Of a stretch of 64,000 nt of DNA, positions 26,839 to 34,959 are shown one piece after another. Under the pieces are notes generated by a model. It had not been told where the DNA came from. It did no database searches and was given only the letters and a program-made list of their open reading frames with translations. The stretch lies in assembly GCF_902497745.1 (NCBI RefSeq), contig NZ_CABVHJ010000006.1:248001-312000 (forward strand), given 5' to 3'. The position numbers and the translations under genes are program-made. Position 1 is the first letter of the stretch. The number at the start of each line of letters is the position of its first letter. The DNA is from Pseudomonas fluorescens. Its GTDB lineage: Bacteria; Pseudomonadota; Gammaproteobacteria; Pseudomonadales; Pseudomonadaceae.

Positions 26839-27147
26839 TTAGTCGAACGGCTGCTGAAAGGCGCCGCCCTCAATGTGATAAACCTTCGGCTCCTCGGAAA
26901 AATATTCCTCCAGCCCCAGCATGAACAGCCGATGGTCCTCACTCGCTTCAAACCCCGGCGTGTGATCCTCAAGGGACTGCCAGCGCACGATCAGATTGAA
27001 CACCTCAGGCGTTTCGATGCCTTGTGCGAGCAAGTGCCCGCCGTAACCCTTGGCGCGTTTGAGCAACGGCTCGACCTCGGTAAACGCATGCCGAAACGCC
27101 GCAGTTTGTTCTGTGTGAACGAGCAGTAAAGCGATCTCATAAATCAT
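26839..27147 (-). CDS. Antibiotic biosynthesis monooxygenase (ABM)-like protein
   Basis: A 102-aa ferredoxin-like alpha/beta-barrel protein: strand MIYEIALLLV, then the helix with HAFTEVEPLLKRAKGYGG and the strand FNLIVRWQSLEDH. Members are cofactor-free monooxygenases or isomer-like dimers. It follows the oxidoreductase gene by 21 bp, so both should be controlled by the ArsR-type repressor upstream. Confidence 0.75.
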   Translation of the reverse strand: MIYEIALLLVHTEQTAAFRHAFTEVEPLLKRAKGYGGHLLAQGIETPEVFNLIVRWQSLEDHTPGFEASEDHRLFMLGLEEYFSEEPKVYHIEGGAFQQPFD

Positions 27148-27168
27148 GGTGTTCTCCTTGCACTGAGT

Positions 27169-28152
27169 TCAGCGATTGGCGAGTTCGGGTGACGGCGCGA
27201 CAGCAATCGCGATCTTCCCTTGAACGCCGTTGTTGGGCGTTTCCAGCAAGGCATGGGCGAGACCGAGGTCGGCCAGCGGATAGACCGCGCCAACGTGTGG
27301 ACGCAACTGACCGTTGGTGATCAATGCGTTTAGCTCATCGAGCTTGCCGCGGTTCTGTCGGGTGAACACGAAGTGATAGCTGGCGTTCTTGCCCCAGGCC
27401 TGAATAAGGTTTTGTGGCTGGGCAAGGTCGACGATCGATACCACGCGGCCAAGCTGTGCGAGGGCGTCCGGGCTGCGTGTCAGCGTATTGCCGCCAATGG
27501 TGTCGAACACCACATCGACGCCGCGTCCCTCGGTTTCGCGCAGGATCGCATCGACGTAATCTTCCTTTTTGTAGTCGATCAGCACATCGGCGCCCATGCG
27601 CTGGGCGAACTCGAAATTTGCTTCGCGTACGGTGGTGAAGACCTTCGCGCCGATGGCTTTGGCCAGCTGGATTGCGACATGACCGACGCCACCCGCGCCG
27701 CCGTGGATCAGAATGCTCTCGCCGACTCTGAGCGCCGCGCGCACAACCAGCGCTTCCCACGCCGTGCCGCCAACCAGACTCAGGCTCGCCGCTTCAAGAT
27801 GGCTCAGTGTGGGCGGCTTCTTGCCGATAATGCTTTCGGCCGCCACGTGGTATTCGGCATAACTGCCTGGACCATCGAAAATCTGCGGGGTGTACCAGAC
27901 TTCGTCGCCCGGTACGAAGGCTGTCACCCCGGGTCCGACGGCTTCGACAACGCCAGAAACGTCGTGCCCGGTAATGGCGGGGAGGGGCACCAGGTCGGCA
28001 TAGTCGCCACGGCGCACCTGATAATCCAGCGGATTGATGGAGGTGGCGTGCACCCGCACCAGCACTTCGCCCGCTTGTGGCACTGGCTTGGGTACGTCAC
28101 ACAGTTCGAACGATTGCGCGCCGCCAAATGAAGTAAGGATCATCGCTTTCAT
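27169..28152 (-). CDS. Zinc-type alcohol dehydrogenase / quinone oxidoreductase (MDR family)
   Basis: A 327-aa NADPH-dependent medium-chain reductase. N-terminal GroES-like fold with [19 protein letters not shown] and [17 protein letters not shown]; Rossmann nucleotide-binding motif [23 protein letters not shown]. It lacks the structural zinc cysteines, which fits the quinone oxidoreductase branch. The ATG at 28152 has GAGG 6 bp upstream; the longer open frame would overlap the operator and is rejected. It is preceded by a palindromic operator at 28179-28200. Confidence 0.9.
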   Translation of the reverse strand: MKAMILTSFGGAQSFELCDVPKPVPQAGEVLVRVHATSINPLDYQVRRGDYADLVPLPAITGHDVSGVVEAVGPGVTAFVPGDEVWYTPQIFDGPGSYAEYHVAAESIIGKKPPTLSHLEAASLSLVGGTAWEALVVRAALRVGESILIHGGAGGVGHVAIQLAKAIGAKVFTTVREANFEFAQRMGADVLIDYKKEDYVDAILRETEGRGVDVVFDTIGGNTLTRSPDALAQLGRVVSIVDLAQPQNLIQAWGKNASYHFVFTRQNRGKLDELNALITNGQLRPHVGAVYPLADLGLAHALLETPNNGVQGKIAIAVAPSPELANR

Positions 28153-28178
28153 TGCATTTCCTCGTTTCGGTAAAAAGG

Positions 28179-28200
28179 GATATCGGGAATTCTCGATATC
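28179..28200. promoter_or_regulatory. Palindromic operator upstream of the oxidoreductase (ArsR site A)
   Basis: 22-bp near-perfect palindrome with halves GATATCGG and TCGATATC around GAATTC. It has the same left half and spacing as the site in front of the arsR gene. Confidence 0.7.
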
Positions 28201-28213
28201 TTGGGGCAAAAAA

Positions 28214-28516
28214 TTACAGCTCGCTGCCGATGATCTCGGCCAGCGCACTGATCGCTGCTTCGTTACGTTTGTAATAGGTCCATTGCCCAATGCGTCTGAC
28301 TTCGACTAGGCCGGCGCGTTGCAGCGTCGCCAGATAATCGGACACCGTCGACTGCGACAGCCCGACGCCCTCCTGAATACTGCTGACGCAAACACCCACC
28401 GTGTGCACGTCACCCTCATCCTGCGGAGGAAAGTGTTTCTCGGGATCCTTCAAGCCTTTGAGGATTTCCAGGCGTGTGCGGTTCGAGAGGGCTTTGAAGA
28501 TTTCGAGTAGGTCCAT
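28214..28516 (-). CDS. ArsR-family helix-turn-helix repressor
   Basis: A 100-aa winged-helix dimeric repressor: [19 protein letters not shown] (residues 3-21), recognition region [21 protein letters not shown] (about 51-71), and a beta-wing with [11 protein letters not shown]. It has one Cys (VGVCVSS) and no CxC metal motif, so it may sense a small molecule or an oxidant rather than arsenic. It is upstream of the oxidoreductase/ABM pair on the same strand and has its own operator at 28525-28546. Confidence 0.9.
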   Translation of the reverse strand: MDLLEIFKALSNRTRLEILKGLKDPEKHFPPQDEGDVHTVGVCVSSIQEGVGLSQSTVSDYLATLQRAGLVEVRRIGQWTYYKRNEAAISALAEIIGSEL

Positions 28517-28524
28517 GCCGCGAC

Positions 28525-28546
28525 GATATCGGAATTTACCGATATG
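28525..28546. promoter_or_regulatory. Palindromic operator upstream of arsR gene (ArsR site B)
   Basis: Inverted repeat ATATCGG N6 CCGATAT, 9 bp before the start codon of the regulator. Same layout as site A, implying autoregulation. Confidence 0.7.
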
Positions 28547-28575
28547 TCAATATTTGAATGTGTTGGCCAGCGATT

Positions 28576-28686
28576 GATCGTTCCCATGCTCCGCGTGGGA
28601 ATGCCTCATCGGACGCTCTGCGTTCGGCTCTGGAAGGGACGCGGAGCGTCCCGGGCTGCTTTCCCACGCAGAGCGTGGGAACGATC
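28576..28686. repeat. 111-bp inverted-repeat element (TTCCCACGC family), copy B
   Basis: Same length and arms as the element at 25936-26046; it lies just upstream of the arsR gene promoter and downstream of the AraC gene. Confidence 0.9.
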
Positions 28687-28701
28687 AATCGGGGCAAGCC
28701 G

Positions 28702-29535
28702 TCAGCCGCGATATTGCCCGGGTGTTGCCGCCAGATGCTGTTTGAATGCTCGCTGAAAATGCGCCTGATCGGCAAACCCGGCTTCCAGCGCCACATCGGC
28801 AATCAACTGCCCGCTGCGCAAACGCTCGCGGGCGAACTGGATGCGCTGGTTGACCACAAAAGCGTGGGGCGTCATGCCGTAATGCTGTTTGAACGCGCGG
28901 ATCAGGTAGGACGGTGAAAGCTCTGCCGCGGCGCAGATGTCGTCGAGGTTCAGCACTTCGGTGCAGTGTTCGCGGATGAAGTCCGCAGCGCGTTTCAGTT
29001 TGAAATTGGGTTCGCGCAGAGAGGGGCCGGCGGGGTTCAAACGCAGTTGCAGGTCGCTGAAAAACTCCACTGCTGCGCTCTGTTTCCGCAGCACATCCTG
29101 TTGCGGGTCGACCAACGTTTGATACAGCCCGTTCAGTTCGTTGAACAGCGCAGCATCATTGAGGTGAGTGGTGGAAAAACGCCGAAACTCAAGATTACTG
29201 GCAAAGCCCAACTGATGCTGCAAATCCGTCAGCCATGGCGTCTCGACGTACAGCATCACGTACGACCAAGGCTGGTCATCAATCGGATTGCACGCATGCA
29301 CATCACCGGGATTCATCAGCACCACAGTGCCCGCCGCGACTTCGAACTGTGCCTGCTCATGCACATACGTGCTGCGCCCGGCAGTGATCGCACCGATGGA
29401 AAAATGCGCGTGGGAATGCCGCGCATAGCAGACGTCGCGACCATCGGCGATGGCCCGCGCTTCAATGAATGGCAGCGCCGCGTCACGCCAGAAACGCGGG
29501 GCTTTTTCAGGGTGTTTGGCGGCAGCGTGTTTCAT
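28702..29535 (-). CDS. AraC-family transcriptional regulator
   Basis: A 277-aa regulator: N-terminal cupin-type ligand domain (HSHAHFSIGAITAGRSTYVHE, about 35-55; VVLMNPGDVHACNP) and C-terminal double helix-turn-helix with LDDICAAAELSPSYLIRAFK and IADVALEAGFADQAHFQRAF. The start at 29535 was chosen because the upstream open frame is antisense to the neighbouring gene. Targets are unknown; the adjacent LysE exporters are possible, since this AraC type often sits by LysE genes. Confidence 0.88.
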   Translation of the reverse strand: MKHAAAKHPEKAPRFWRDAALPFIEARAIADGRDVCYARHSHAHFSIGAITAGRSTYVHEQAQFEVAAGTVVLMNPGDVHACNPIDDQPWSYVMLYVETPWLTDLQHQLGFASNLEFRRFSTTHLNDAALFNELNGLYQTLVDPQQDVLRKQSAAVEFFSDLQLRLNPAGPSLREPNFKLKRAADFIREHCTEVLNLDDICAAAELSPSYLIRAFKQHYGMTPHAFVVNQRIQFARERLRSGQLIADVALEAGFADQAHFQRAFKQHLAATPGQYRG

Positions 29536-29570
29536 CGTTGTTATTCCCGGCAGGCCAGGGCGCCAGTGTA

Positions 29571-30074
29571 TTAGCTCTGGCCGGCAAAGGCCCGTTCCAG
29601 TTCGGCAATGTCGAGTTTTTTCATCTGGAACATGGCCTGCATCGCGCGCTGCGACTTGGCGGTGTCCGGGTCCAGCATCATTTGCATGAACGCCACCGGG
29701 ACGATCTGCCATGACACCCCGAACTTGTCCTTGAGCCAGCCGCATTGCTGGGCCTCGACAGGGCCACCCTCGGACAGGTTGCCCCAGAAATGGTCGACTT
29801 CTTCCTGATTCTGGCAATTGACCTGAAACGAGATCGCCTCGCTGAATTTGAACATCGGCCCACCGTTGAGCCCGGTGAAAGTCTGGCCGTCGAGTTCGAA
29901 ACTGACGGTCATCACCGCACCTTCCGGCTTGCCGTGAAACTCCTGGCCGACCTTGCTGTAGTGGGTCAGGCCGGTGATTTTCGCGTTATCGAAGATCGAG
30001 CAGTAAAACTTCGCGGCCGCTTCGGCCTGATCGTCGAACCACAGGCAGGGCGTGAGTTTCTGAAAGCGTTGCAT
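29571..30074 (-). CDS. PhnB-like VOC-family protein
   Basis: A 167-aa protein of the PhnB / 3-demethylubiquinone-9 methyltransferase-like VOC group. Signature segments are LTPCLWFDDQAEAAAKFYCS near the start, FTGLNGGPMFKFSEAISF, and CGWLKDKFGVSWQIVPV. Catalytic function is not established for the family. Start at 30074 with GAGG about 9 bp upstream. Confidence 0.86.
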   Translation of the reverse strand: MQRFQKLTPCLWFDDQAEAAAKFYCSIFDNAKITGLTHYSKVGQEFHGKPEGAVMTVSFELDGQTFTGLNGGPMFKFSEAISFQVNCQNQEEVDHFWGNLSEGGPVEAQQCGWLKDKFGVSWQIVPVAFMQMMLDPDTAKSQRAMQAMFQMKKLDIAELERAFAGQS

Positions 30075-30165
30075 GGCAGTCATCCTCGGCAGGTTAGACA
30101 CGCTGGATTAACAGCGTAGTCAGTCCCTGGTCGATTGCCGGTGCCGTAGATCGACAAGTTGCGCT

Positions 30166-32586
30166 TCAGAAATCCCAGCGCGCGGACAGTTGCAGGTTGC
30201 GCGGTTCGCCGTAGAAACCGGTGCCGAAATTGCCCAGACCGGTGTAGTAGCTCTTGTCGAAGAGGTTCTTGATGTTGAGCGAAGTGCTCAGGTGCTCGTT
30301 GAAGCGATAGCGCGCCATCGCGTCGACCAGGTAGTAACTGTCCTGCGTGATGCGCACGTTCTGCTCGGTGCCGGGCTGGAATACGTCGCCGAAGAATTCG
30401 CTCTGCCAACTGACACCGCCGCCCAGGGTGAGGTTTTGCCAGGCGCCGGGCAGGCGATAGCGGCTGAACACCCGCACCAATTGCTCGGGCGCGGTGGTTT
30501 GCAGGATCGAAGCGTAAACTGGATCGCCCTTGGCATCGCGCGTGTGGTTGTAGGCGTAGCCGGCGGAGAGATTCCAGCCGTCGGCGATTTCACCGGCCAG
30601 TTCGAACTCGAAACCCTTGGTCGTCGCGCCTTGCACGGCCCGGTACACCGCCTGATTGTCGAAGCCGCTGACCTGTTCGGCGATGTTGTCCTGCTCGATG
30701 CGGAACACGGCAAAACTGGCGTTGAGCCGACCTCCGAAGTATTCAGCTTTTATCCCCGCTTCGTAGCTATCGCCCTGTACCGGGTCGAGTATCTGGCCCG
30801 TGGCGTCCTTGCTCAGTTGCGGTTGATAGATGCGCGTGTAGCTGGTGTAGAGCGAGTAGGTGTCATCGAGGTCATAGACAGCACCGGCATACGGCGTGAT
30901 CACACCGGTCTGGCGGTAGCCGTCGCGGACATTGGCGGTGTTCGGGTCGCTGTAATCGAGATGGTCGCTGCCCCTGAAATCACTGACGCGTGCGCCGAGG
31001 ATCAGTGCCAGATCGTCGCTGACCCTGAAGCGCGTCGAGAGGTATGCGCCGGTCTGGCGTTGGCGGATGGCGTCCGTACCGATTTGCGGGATATCCGGTT
31101 TGGCGAACTCGCCATGCCAGTCGAAAATGCTGCCGTTGAGCGGCGGGTACACCGAGCCGTAAACCGGGTTGTCCTGGCGCGTGTTCATCGCCATGAAACC
31201 GACCAGCAACTGATGATCACGACCGAACAGGCTGAACGGCCCGCCGAGGTTGATATCGAGGTTGTCCTGCACCTCGTCGCCCTTGAATTTGCCCATGTAG
31301 AGGAACATGCCGTCGCCGCTCACCGGGTCCGGATTGCCGCCACTGGCGGAGCCGAGCAGGGTGTCGTGCTCGCGGCGTTTGCGGTCGTAGCTGATTTTCA
31401 ACGCCCAGTCGTTTTGCAATTGCCGGGTGAGGGCGGCAAACAAGGTCTGGTTGATAAAGTCGCGGCGGCTCCAGTCTGTGGCCGGGTTGAACGAGCGCGA
31501 GAAATTCGTCCGCGAACCGTCGCTGTAGAACATCGGGAAACCGGTCCAGGTGGCACCGCGTGAGCGGGTGTCCTGTTGATCGAAACCAACGGTCAACAGA
31601 GTGTCCGGGTTTAGGTCGGCTTCGACGATGGCGTAGGCGATGTCCTTGCTGTTCTGGTAGTGATCGGCGTAAGCGCTGCGTTCCTGATGAACGCCGACGA
31701 AGCGTGCGCGCAGGTTGTCGTTCAGCGGCCCTGCGATGTCGAACTCGCTGCGGTAGTTGTCCCACGAACCAACGCTGCCGCTGAGTGCGGCTTTGAACGC
31801 GGGGGTAGGGCGTTTGCGGATCAGGTTGACCGTGGCTGACGGGTCGCCCGAACCGGTCATCAATCCCGTGGCGCCCTTGATGATTTCGACGCGATCGAAG
31901 GTCGCCATGTCGGTGCTGGTGGTGCCGTAATCGTAGACGCCGTCGTAGTCGGTGTTGACCCCGTCGTACTGGAAATTGGTGATCGGCGCGCCACGGCTGG
32001 AAAACTCCCAGCGCTCGCTGTCGTAGTTCTGCACGCTGATGCCCGGCGCGCGGCGCAGCACGTCGGCGATGCCGTTGGCGCCCTGATCGTCGAGTTGCTG
32101 GCGAGTGATCACCGTGACCGATTGCGGGGTTTCGCGCAGGGACAGCGGCAGACCGGTGGCGGAGGCGCTGACGCCGGTGGTGTAGGCGTGAGTGTCCTCG
32201 GTGATGGCGCCGAGGGTTTTGCCGCTGATGGTGGTGGCATCCAGTTGCAGTGGGGCTGCAGAGGCTGTGCTGCGCAGGACGTAGCCGCCGCCGCTTTGCC
32301 GCTGCGCTTGCAGACCGCTGCCATTGAGGAGGATGTGCAAAGCCTGTTGCGGGGTGTAATCACCGCTCAGACCGGCGCTGCGTTTGTCTGCCGCCAGATC
32401 ATTGTGCCCGGCGATAAACACGCCACTCTGCTCGGCGAAATGGTTGAGCACTGTGACCAATGAGCCGGGAGCCACTGCGTAATGCTGCTTCTGCACATCT
32501 GCCCGCGCCATCGACACGCACAACCCCGGCACGGCGGATGCCATGGCCAGAGCAAAACGACAGCGGGCGAGGGTGGCGCGCAACAT
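30166..32586 (-). CDS. TonB-dependent siderophore receptor with signalling domain
   Basis: An 806-aa outer-membrane receptor. Order: signal peptide (1-28), STN signalling domain (about 30-105, with LNHFAEQSGVFIAG and YTPQQALHILLNGSGL), plug with LRETPQSVTVITRQQLDDQG and VEIIKGATGLMTGSGDPSATVN, and a 22-strand barrel ending in the aromatic RWDF. The STN domain contacts the FecR protein encoded next to it to signal siderophore binding to the ECF sigma factor. It resembles FpvA/ferric-hydroxamate receptors; the siderophore is not predictable. Last gene of the sigma-fecR-receptor cluster. Confidence 0.92.
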   Translation of the reverse strand: MLRATLARCRFALAMASAVPGLCVSMARADVQKQHYAVAPGSLVTVLNHFAEQSGVFIAGHNDLAADKRSAGLSGDYTPQQALHILLNGSGLQAQRQSGGGYVLRSTASAAPLQLDATTISGKTLGAITEDTHAYTTGVSASATGLPLSLRETPQSVTVITRQQLDDQGANGIADVLRRAPGISVQNYDSERWEFSSRGAPITNFQYDGVNTDYDGVYDYGTTSTDMATFDRVEIIKGATGLMTGSGDPSATVNLIRKRPTPAFKAALSGSVGSWDNYRSEFDIAGPLNDNLRARFVGVHQERSAYADHYQNSKDIAYAIVEADLNPDTLLTVGFDQQDTRSRGATWTGFPMFYSDGSRTNFSRSFNPATDWSRRDFINQTLFAALTRQLQNDWALKISYDRKRREHDTLLGSASGGNPDPVSGDGMFLYMGKFKGDEVQDNLDINLGGPFSLFGRDHQLLVGFMAMNTRQDNPVYGSVYPPLNGSIFDWHGEFAKPDIPQIGTDAIRQRQTGAYLSTRFRVSDDLALILGARVSDFRGSDHLDYSDPNTANVRDGYRQTGVITPYAGAVYDLDDTYSLYTSYTRIYQPQLSKDATGQILDPVQGDSYEAGIKAEYFGGRLNASFAVFRIEQDNIAEQVSGFDNQAVYRAVQGATTKGFEFELAGEIADGWNLSAGYAYNHTRDAKGDPVYASILQTTAPEQLVRVFSRYRLPGAWQNLTLGGGVSWQSEFFGDVFQPGTEQNVRITQDSYYLVDAMARYRFNEHLSTSLNIKNLFDKSYYTGLGNFGTGFYGEPRNLQLSARWDF

Positions 32587-32674
32587 GGAGTTCCCGAAAG
32601 CGATCAACGAAATGAGGGCTGCTGAGGGTTAACCGAATGAATCCGCAAAAAGGGAATCGGGGTGTGAAAAATCC

Positions 32675-33652
32675 TCAGGCTTTCGGCCCGACGCTGACCC
32701 ACCAGTTGAAGGTTTCGTCGATGCGGATCGGCAGCGCCGCTTCCAGAAGACGCAAGGCTTGATCGGTGTCCTTGAGCGGAAACGAACCCATCACCGACAA
32801 GTTTGCCACCGCCGGATCACAATGCAGATGTCCCGGGCGATGACGGCTGAGTTCTTCGATCAGTTCACCCAGCGGCAGGTTATCGGCCAGCAACACGCCC
32901 CGGCGCCAGGCTTCGCGCGCTGGATCCGCTGCAGACGCGGTGTACAACCGGCCGGCGCTGAATACCAGTTGCTGACCGGCCTGCACCACTTGGCTTTCGC
33001 CTTGGTGGTTAGTGGCCTCAACGGCGCCCTCGTAGACATTCAGCAGCGTGTGGCGATCCGTCTGGCGCACGCTGAAACGCGTACCCAGTGCACGCATCCG
33101 GCCATGTTCGGTCTCGACCCAAAAGGCTCGCCCAAGGTCTTTTGCGGTATCGATCAGGACTTCACCGGCGCGCAGTTGCAGCAAGCGCTGACGCGCATCG
33201 AAGCGCACGTTCAACGCGCTCAAGGCGTTGAGCCAGATTCGACTGCCATCGCTTAGCGTAGCTTCGCGGGTTTCCCCGGTGCCGGTGGAGAGATCGGCGT
33301 TCAAGCGTTCGACCGAGTCCAGCAGCGGCGTATTGCGCCCGACCGCCCAGCCCGCCAGCCCGGTGGCCGCGAGAATCAGCAAGCCCTTGAGTGACTGACG
33401 GCGGCTGATCGAGCTGCGCGCACTGTTGCGCAGGGCGTGGCTGACGGCTTCGCTTTCGCTCTGCAATGGCGCGAAACGCTGGCCGACCCGTTCGACATAA
33501 CGCCATGCGGCCTGATGCTCCGGACTTTGCGCCAGCCACGCCTGCCAACGCAGACGCTCAGGCTCGGCGACCTGCTCGTCATGCAATTGCACGTACCAGT
33601 TGGCGGCCTGCTCGAGGCTGGCGTGGCTGAGTTTGTTCACGGGGCTATTCAA
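32675..33652 (-). CDS. FecR-family anti-sigma / sigma regulator
   Basis: A 325-aa inner-membrane protein. The N-terminal cytoplasmic anti-sigma part has EQAANWYVQLHDEQVAEPERLRW (about 14-36) and SPEHQAAW. One transmembrane helix lies near residues 86-104 (LLILAATGLAGWAVG). The periplasmic FecR domain contains SDGSRIWLNALSALNVRF. It relays the signal from the STN receptor downstream to the sigma factor upstream, whose gene it overlaps by 8 bp. Confidence 0.92.
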   Translation of the reverse strand: MNSPVNKLSHASLEQAANWYVQLHDEQVAEPERLRWQAWLAQSPEHQAAWRYVERVGQRFAPLQSESEAVSHALRNSARSSISRRQSLKGLLILAATGLAGWAVGRNTPLLDSVERLNADLSTGTGETREATLSDGSRIWLNALSALNVRFDARQRLLQLRAGEVLIDTAKDLGRAFWVETEHGRMRALGTRFSVRQTDRHTLLNVYEGAVEATNHQGESQVVQAGQQLVFSAGRLYTASAADPAREAWRRGVLLADNLPLGELIEELSRHRPGHLHCDPAVANLSVMGSFPLKDTDQALRLLEAALPIRIDETFNWWVSVGPKA

Positions 33653-34169
33653 TCAGTAACCCGTCGAGTTCAGCTTCGAGGATCGCGCAATGCATCATCG
33701 CCTGCGCCAGATATTTCTTGATCATCCGCTCGCTGACGCCGATCTGCTCGGCGATCAGCTTGTAAGGCATGCCGTGTAATTGCGCGAGGATGAATGCTTC
33801 GCTGACCCGCTGCGGCAGGCGCTGGAGCATGGCGTCCACTTCGTGCAGGGTTTCGACAATGATTGCCTGTTGCTCAAGCGACGGTTGCGAGGCAGGTGGA
33901 CGGCTGGCGAGGGATTCCAGCCAGGTTTGTTCCAGTTGCTGACGGCGCCAGTGATCGATGCATAAACCCCGGGCAATGGTCGCCAGATACGAGCGCTCAT
34001 GCACTTCGCCATTGAAGGTTTGCGGACGCTTGAGCACGCGGATGAAGGTGTCGTGGGCGAGGTCGGCGGCATCCATCGCGTTGCTGAGGCGTCGACGCAA
34101 TAGCTCGTGCAGCCAACGATGATGGCTAAGGTAGAGATTGTGCACGAGCGAGGCATCGGCGACGGTCAT
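33645..34169 (-). CDS. ECF RNA polymerase sigma factor (FecI/PvdS-type iron group)
   Basis: A 174-aa sigma-70 factor: region 2 with AADLAHDTFIRVLKRP (about 34-49) and region 4 with LPQRVSEAFILAQLHGMPYKLIAEQIGVSERMIKKYL. Directs transcription of the receptor gene when released by FecR. The ATG at 34169 is the family start; no strong ribosome site is visible. A candidate Fur box and a 14-bp palindrome are upstream. Confidence 0.9.
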   Translation of the reverse strand: MTVADASLVHNLYLSHHRWLHELLRRRLSNAMDAADLAHDTFIRVLKRPQTFNGEVHERSYLATIARGLCIDHWRRQQLEQTWLESLASRPPASQPSLEQQAIIVETLHEVDAMLQRLPQRVSEAFILAQLHGMPYKLIAEQIGVSERMIKKYLAQAMMHCAILEAELDGLLIE

Positions 34170-34188
34170 CAGCGCAAGCGTCCAAGAC

Positions 34189-34202
34189 GACCGATATCGG
34201 TC
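34189..34202. promoter_or_regulatory. 14-bp perfect palindrome in the sigma gene leader
   Basis: GACCGATATCGGTC, centred 26 bp before the sigma factor start. It contains the CGATATCGG core seen in the two ArsR-type operators. Could be coincidence. Confidence 0.35.
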
Positions 34203-34246
34203 TAAATAAGAATGGGTCGCGATTAAAGCAAAAGGATGGGAAGTGC

Positions 34247-34265
34247 GCAAATGATATTGGTTTGC
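34247..34265 (-). promoter_or_regulatory. Candidate Fur box of the iron-uptake sigma gene
   Basis: GCAAATGATATTGGTTTGC matches 12 of 19 positions of the Fur consensus and is itself an imperfect palindrome. It lies about 78 bp before the sigma gene, as expected for iron repression of an ECF/FecR/receptor system. Confidence 0.45.
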
Positions 34266-34302
34266 TTTTAGGTGGAGGGTTTTTGGTTTTTTATCGGGTG
34301 TA

Positions 34303-34359
34303 GTACTAATGACAAGGTGCGGAGTCAAACTGACTTCATAGCGTTTGTGTCAAATTGAC
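34303..34359 (+). promoter_or_regulatory. NorR-like enhancer boxes upstream of ppyR
   Basis: Two strong boxes GTCAAACTGAC (34324-34334) and GTCAAATTGAC (34349-34359, a perfect palindrome about a central A) and a weaker GT-N7-AC box (34303-34313). They fit the GT-N7-AC core bound by NorR-type NO-sensing activators and lie 42-113 bp upstream of a sigma-54 promoter, the usual enhancer position. Confidence 0.6.
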
Positions 34360-34400
34360 TCGATGCCCTGCAAGTGACTGATTCTACTGGTTTGAAATTC

Positions 34401-34416
34401 TGGCACGGGACTTGAA
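34401..34416 (+). promoter_or_regulatory. Sigma-54 promoter of ppyR
   Basis: TGGCACGGGACTTGAA matches the -24/-12 consensus TGGCACG-N4-TTGC with only the final C changed; GG and the -12 dinucleotide are exactly 10 bp apart. Transcription would begin near 34426, 32 bp before the start codon. Confidence 0.7.
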
Positions 34417-34457
34417 GTACTCAGAGTACACAACGAACCGCTCAGGAATACGCCACC

Positions 34458-34709
34458 ATGCTCACTTTCTTCGAAAGCCCGCTGAACGTTCTGCATCTGT
34501 CGAGCAAAATTCTTGTCGCCGGGCTGGTCATGTTGCTGGCCGGCATCTACGGCGCCTACCTCTACAACGGTCAGATGCCGATTGCGCTGCTGGTGGCGAT
34601 GCACGCCCTGACCATCCTCGGCCCGACCCTGATCAAGATCGGCTACGTCATGCGCTTGCTCGCGCAGTACCGCATCCGTGCAACGCAGATGATCCCGCAA
34701 ACCGCATAG
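34458..34709 (+). CDS. ppyR: PpyR-like small transmembrane regulator
   Basis: An 83-aa protein with two hydrophobic segments (about 17-37 and 43-63) joined by a short loop (YLYNGQMP) and a basic C-terminal tail. It resembles P. aeruginosa PpyR (PA2663), named for effects on psl and pyoverdine expression and lying there beside the NO-detoxifying fhp gene. Here fhp is not adjacent, but the promoter carries a sigma-54 site and NorR-like boxes, consistent with nitric-oxide control. AGGA precedes the start. Confidence 0.72.
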   Translation: MLTFFESPLNVLHLSSKILVAGLVMLLAGIYGAYLYNGQMPIALLVAMHALTILGPTLIKIGYVMRLLAQYRIRATQMIPQTA

Positions 34710-34715
34710 ATCCCT

Positions 34716-34803
34716 GTGGGAGCGAGCCTGCTCGCGAAGGCGTCAGCACAGTCTGTATTTGAATTGCCTGACACACCGCTTTCGCGAGCAGGCTCGCTCC
34801 CAC
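34716..34803. repeat. REPIN, copy 9
   Basis: 88-bp hairpin, 6 bp after the ppyR stop. Confidence 0.92.
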
Positions 34804-34848
34804 AGTGGGCAGCAGCGTTCCCTGGATATGTGGTCAACGCAAAACCCT

Positions 34849-34936
34849 GTGGGAGCGAGCTTGCTCGCGAAGGCGTCGGCACAGTCGGAATCTGCATTGC
34901 CTGACACACCGCTTTTGCGAGCAAGCTCGCTCCCAC
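34849..34936. repeat. REPIN, copy 10
   Basis: 88-bp hairpin 133 bp downstream of copy 9. The internal loop (ATTGCCTGACACACCGCTTT) is shared with copy 9, so the pair likely arose by tandem duplication. Confidence 0.92.
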
Positions 34937-34959
34937 AGTGTGGTGGTGTTTCTGAAAAC

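Noticed and set aside
34716..34936. Tandem repeats resembling a short CRISPR array
   Set aside because: The units are self-complementary 88-bp REPINs in only two copies with similar spacers; no cas genes are near.
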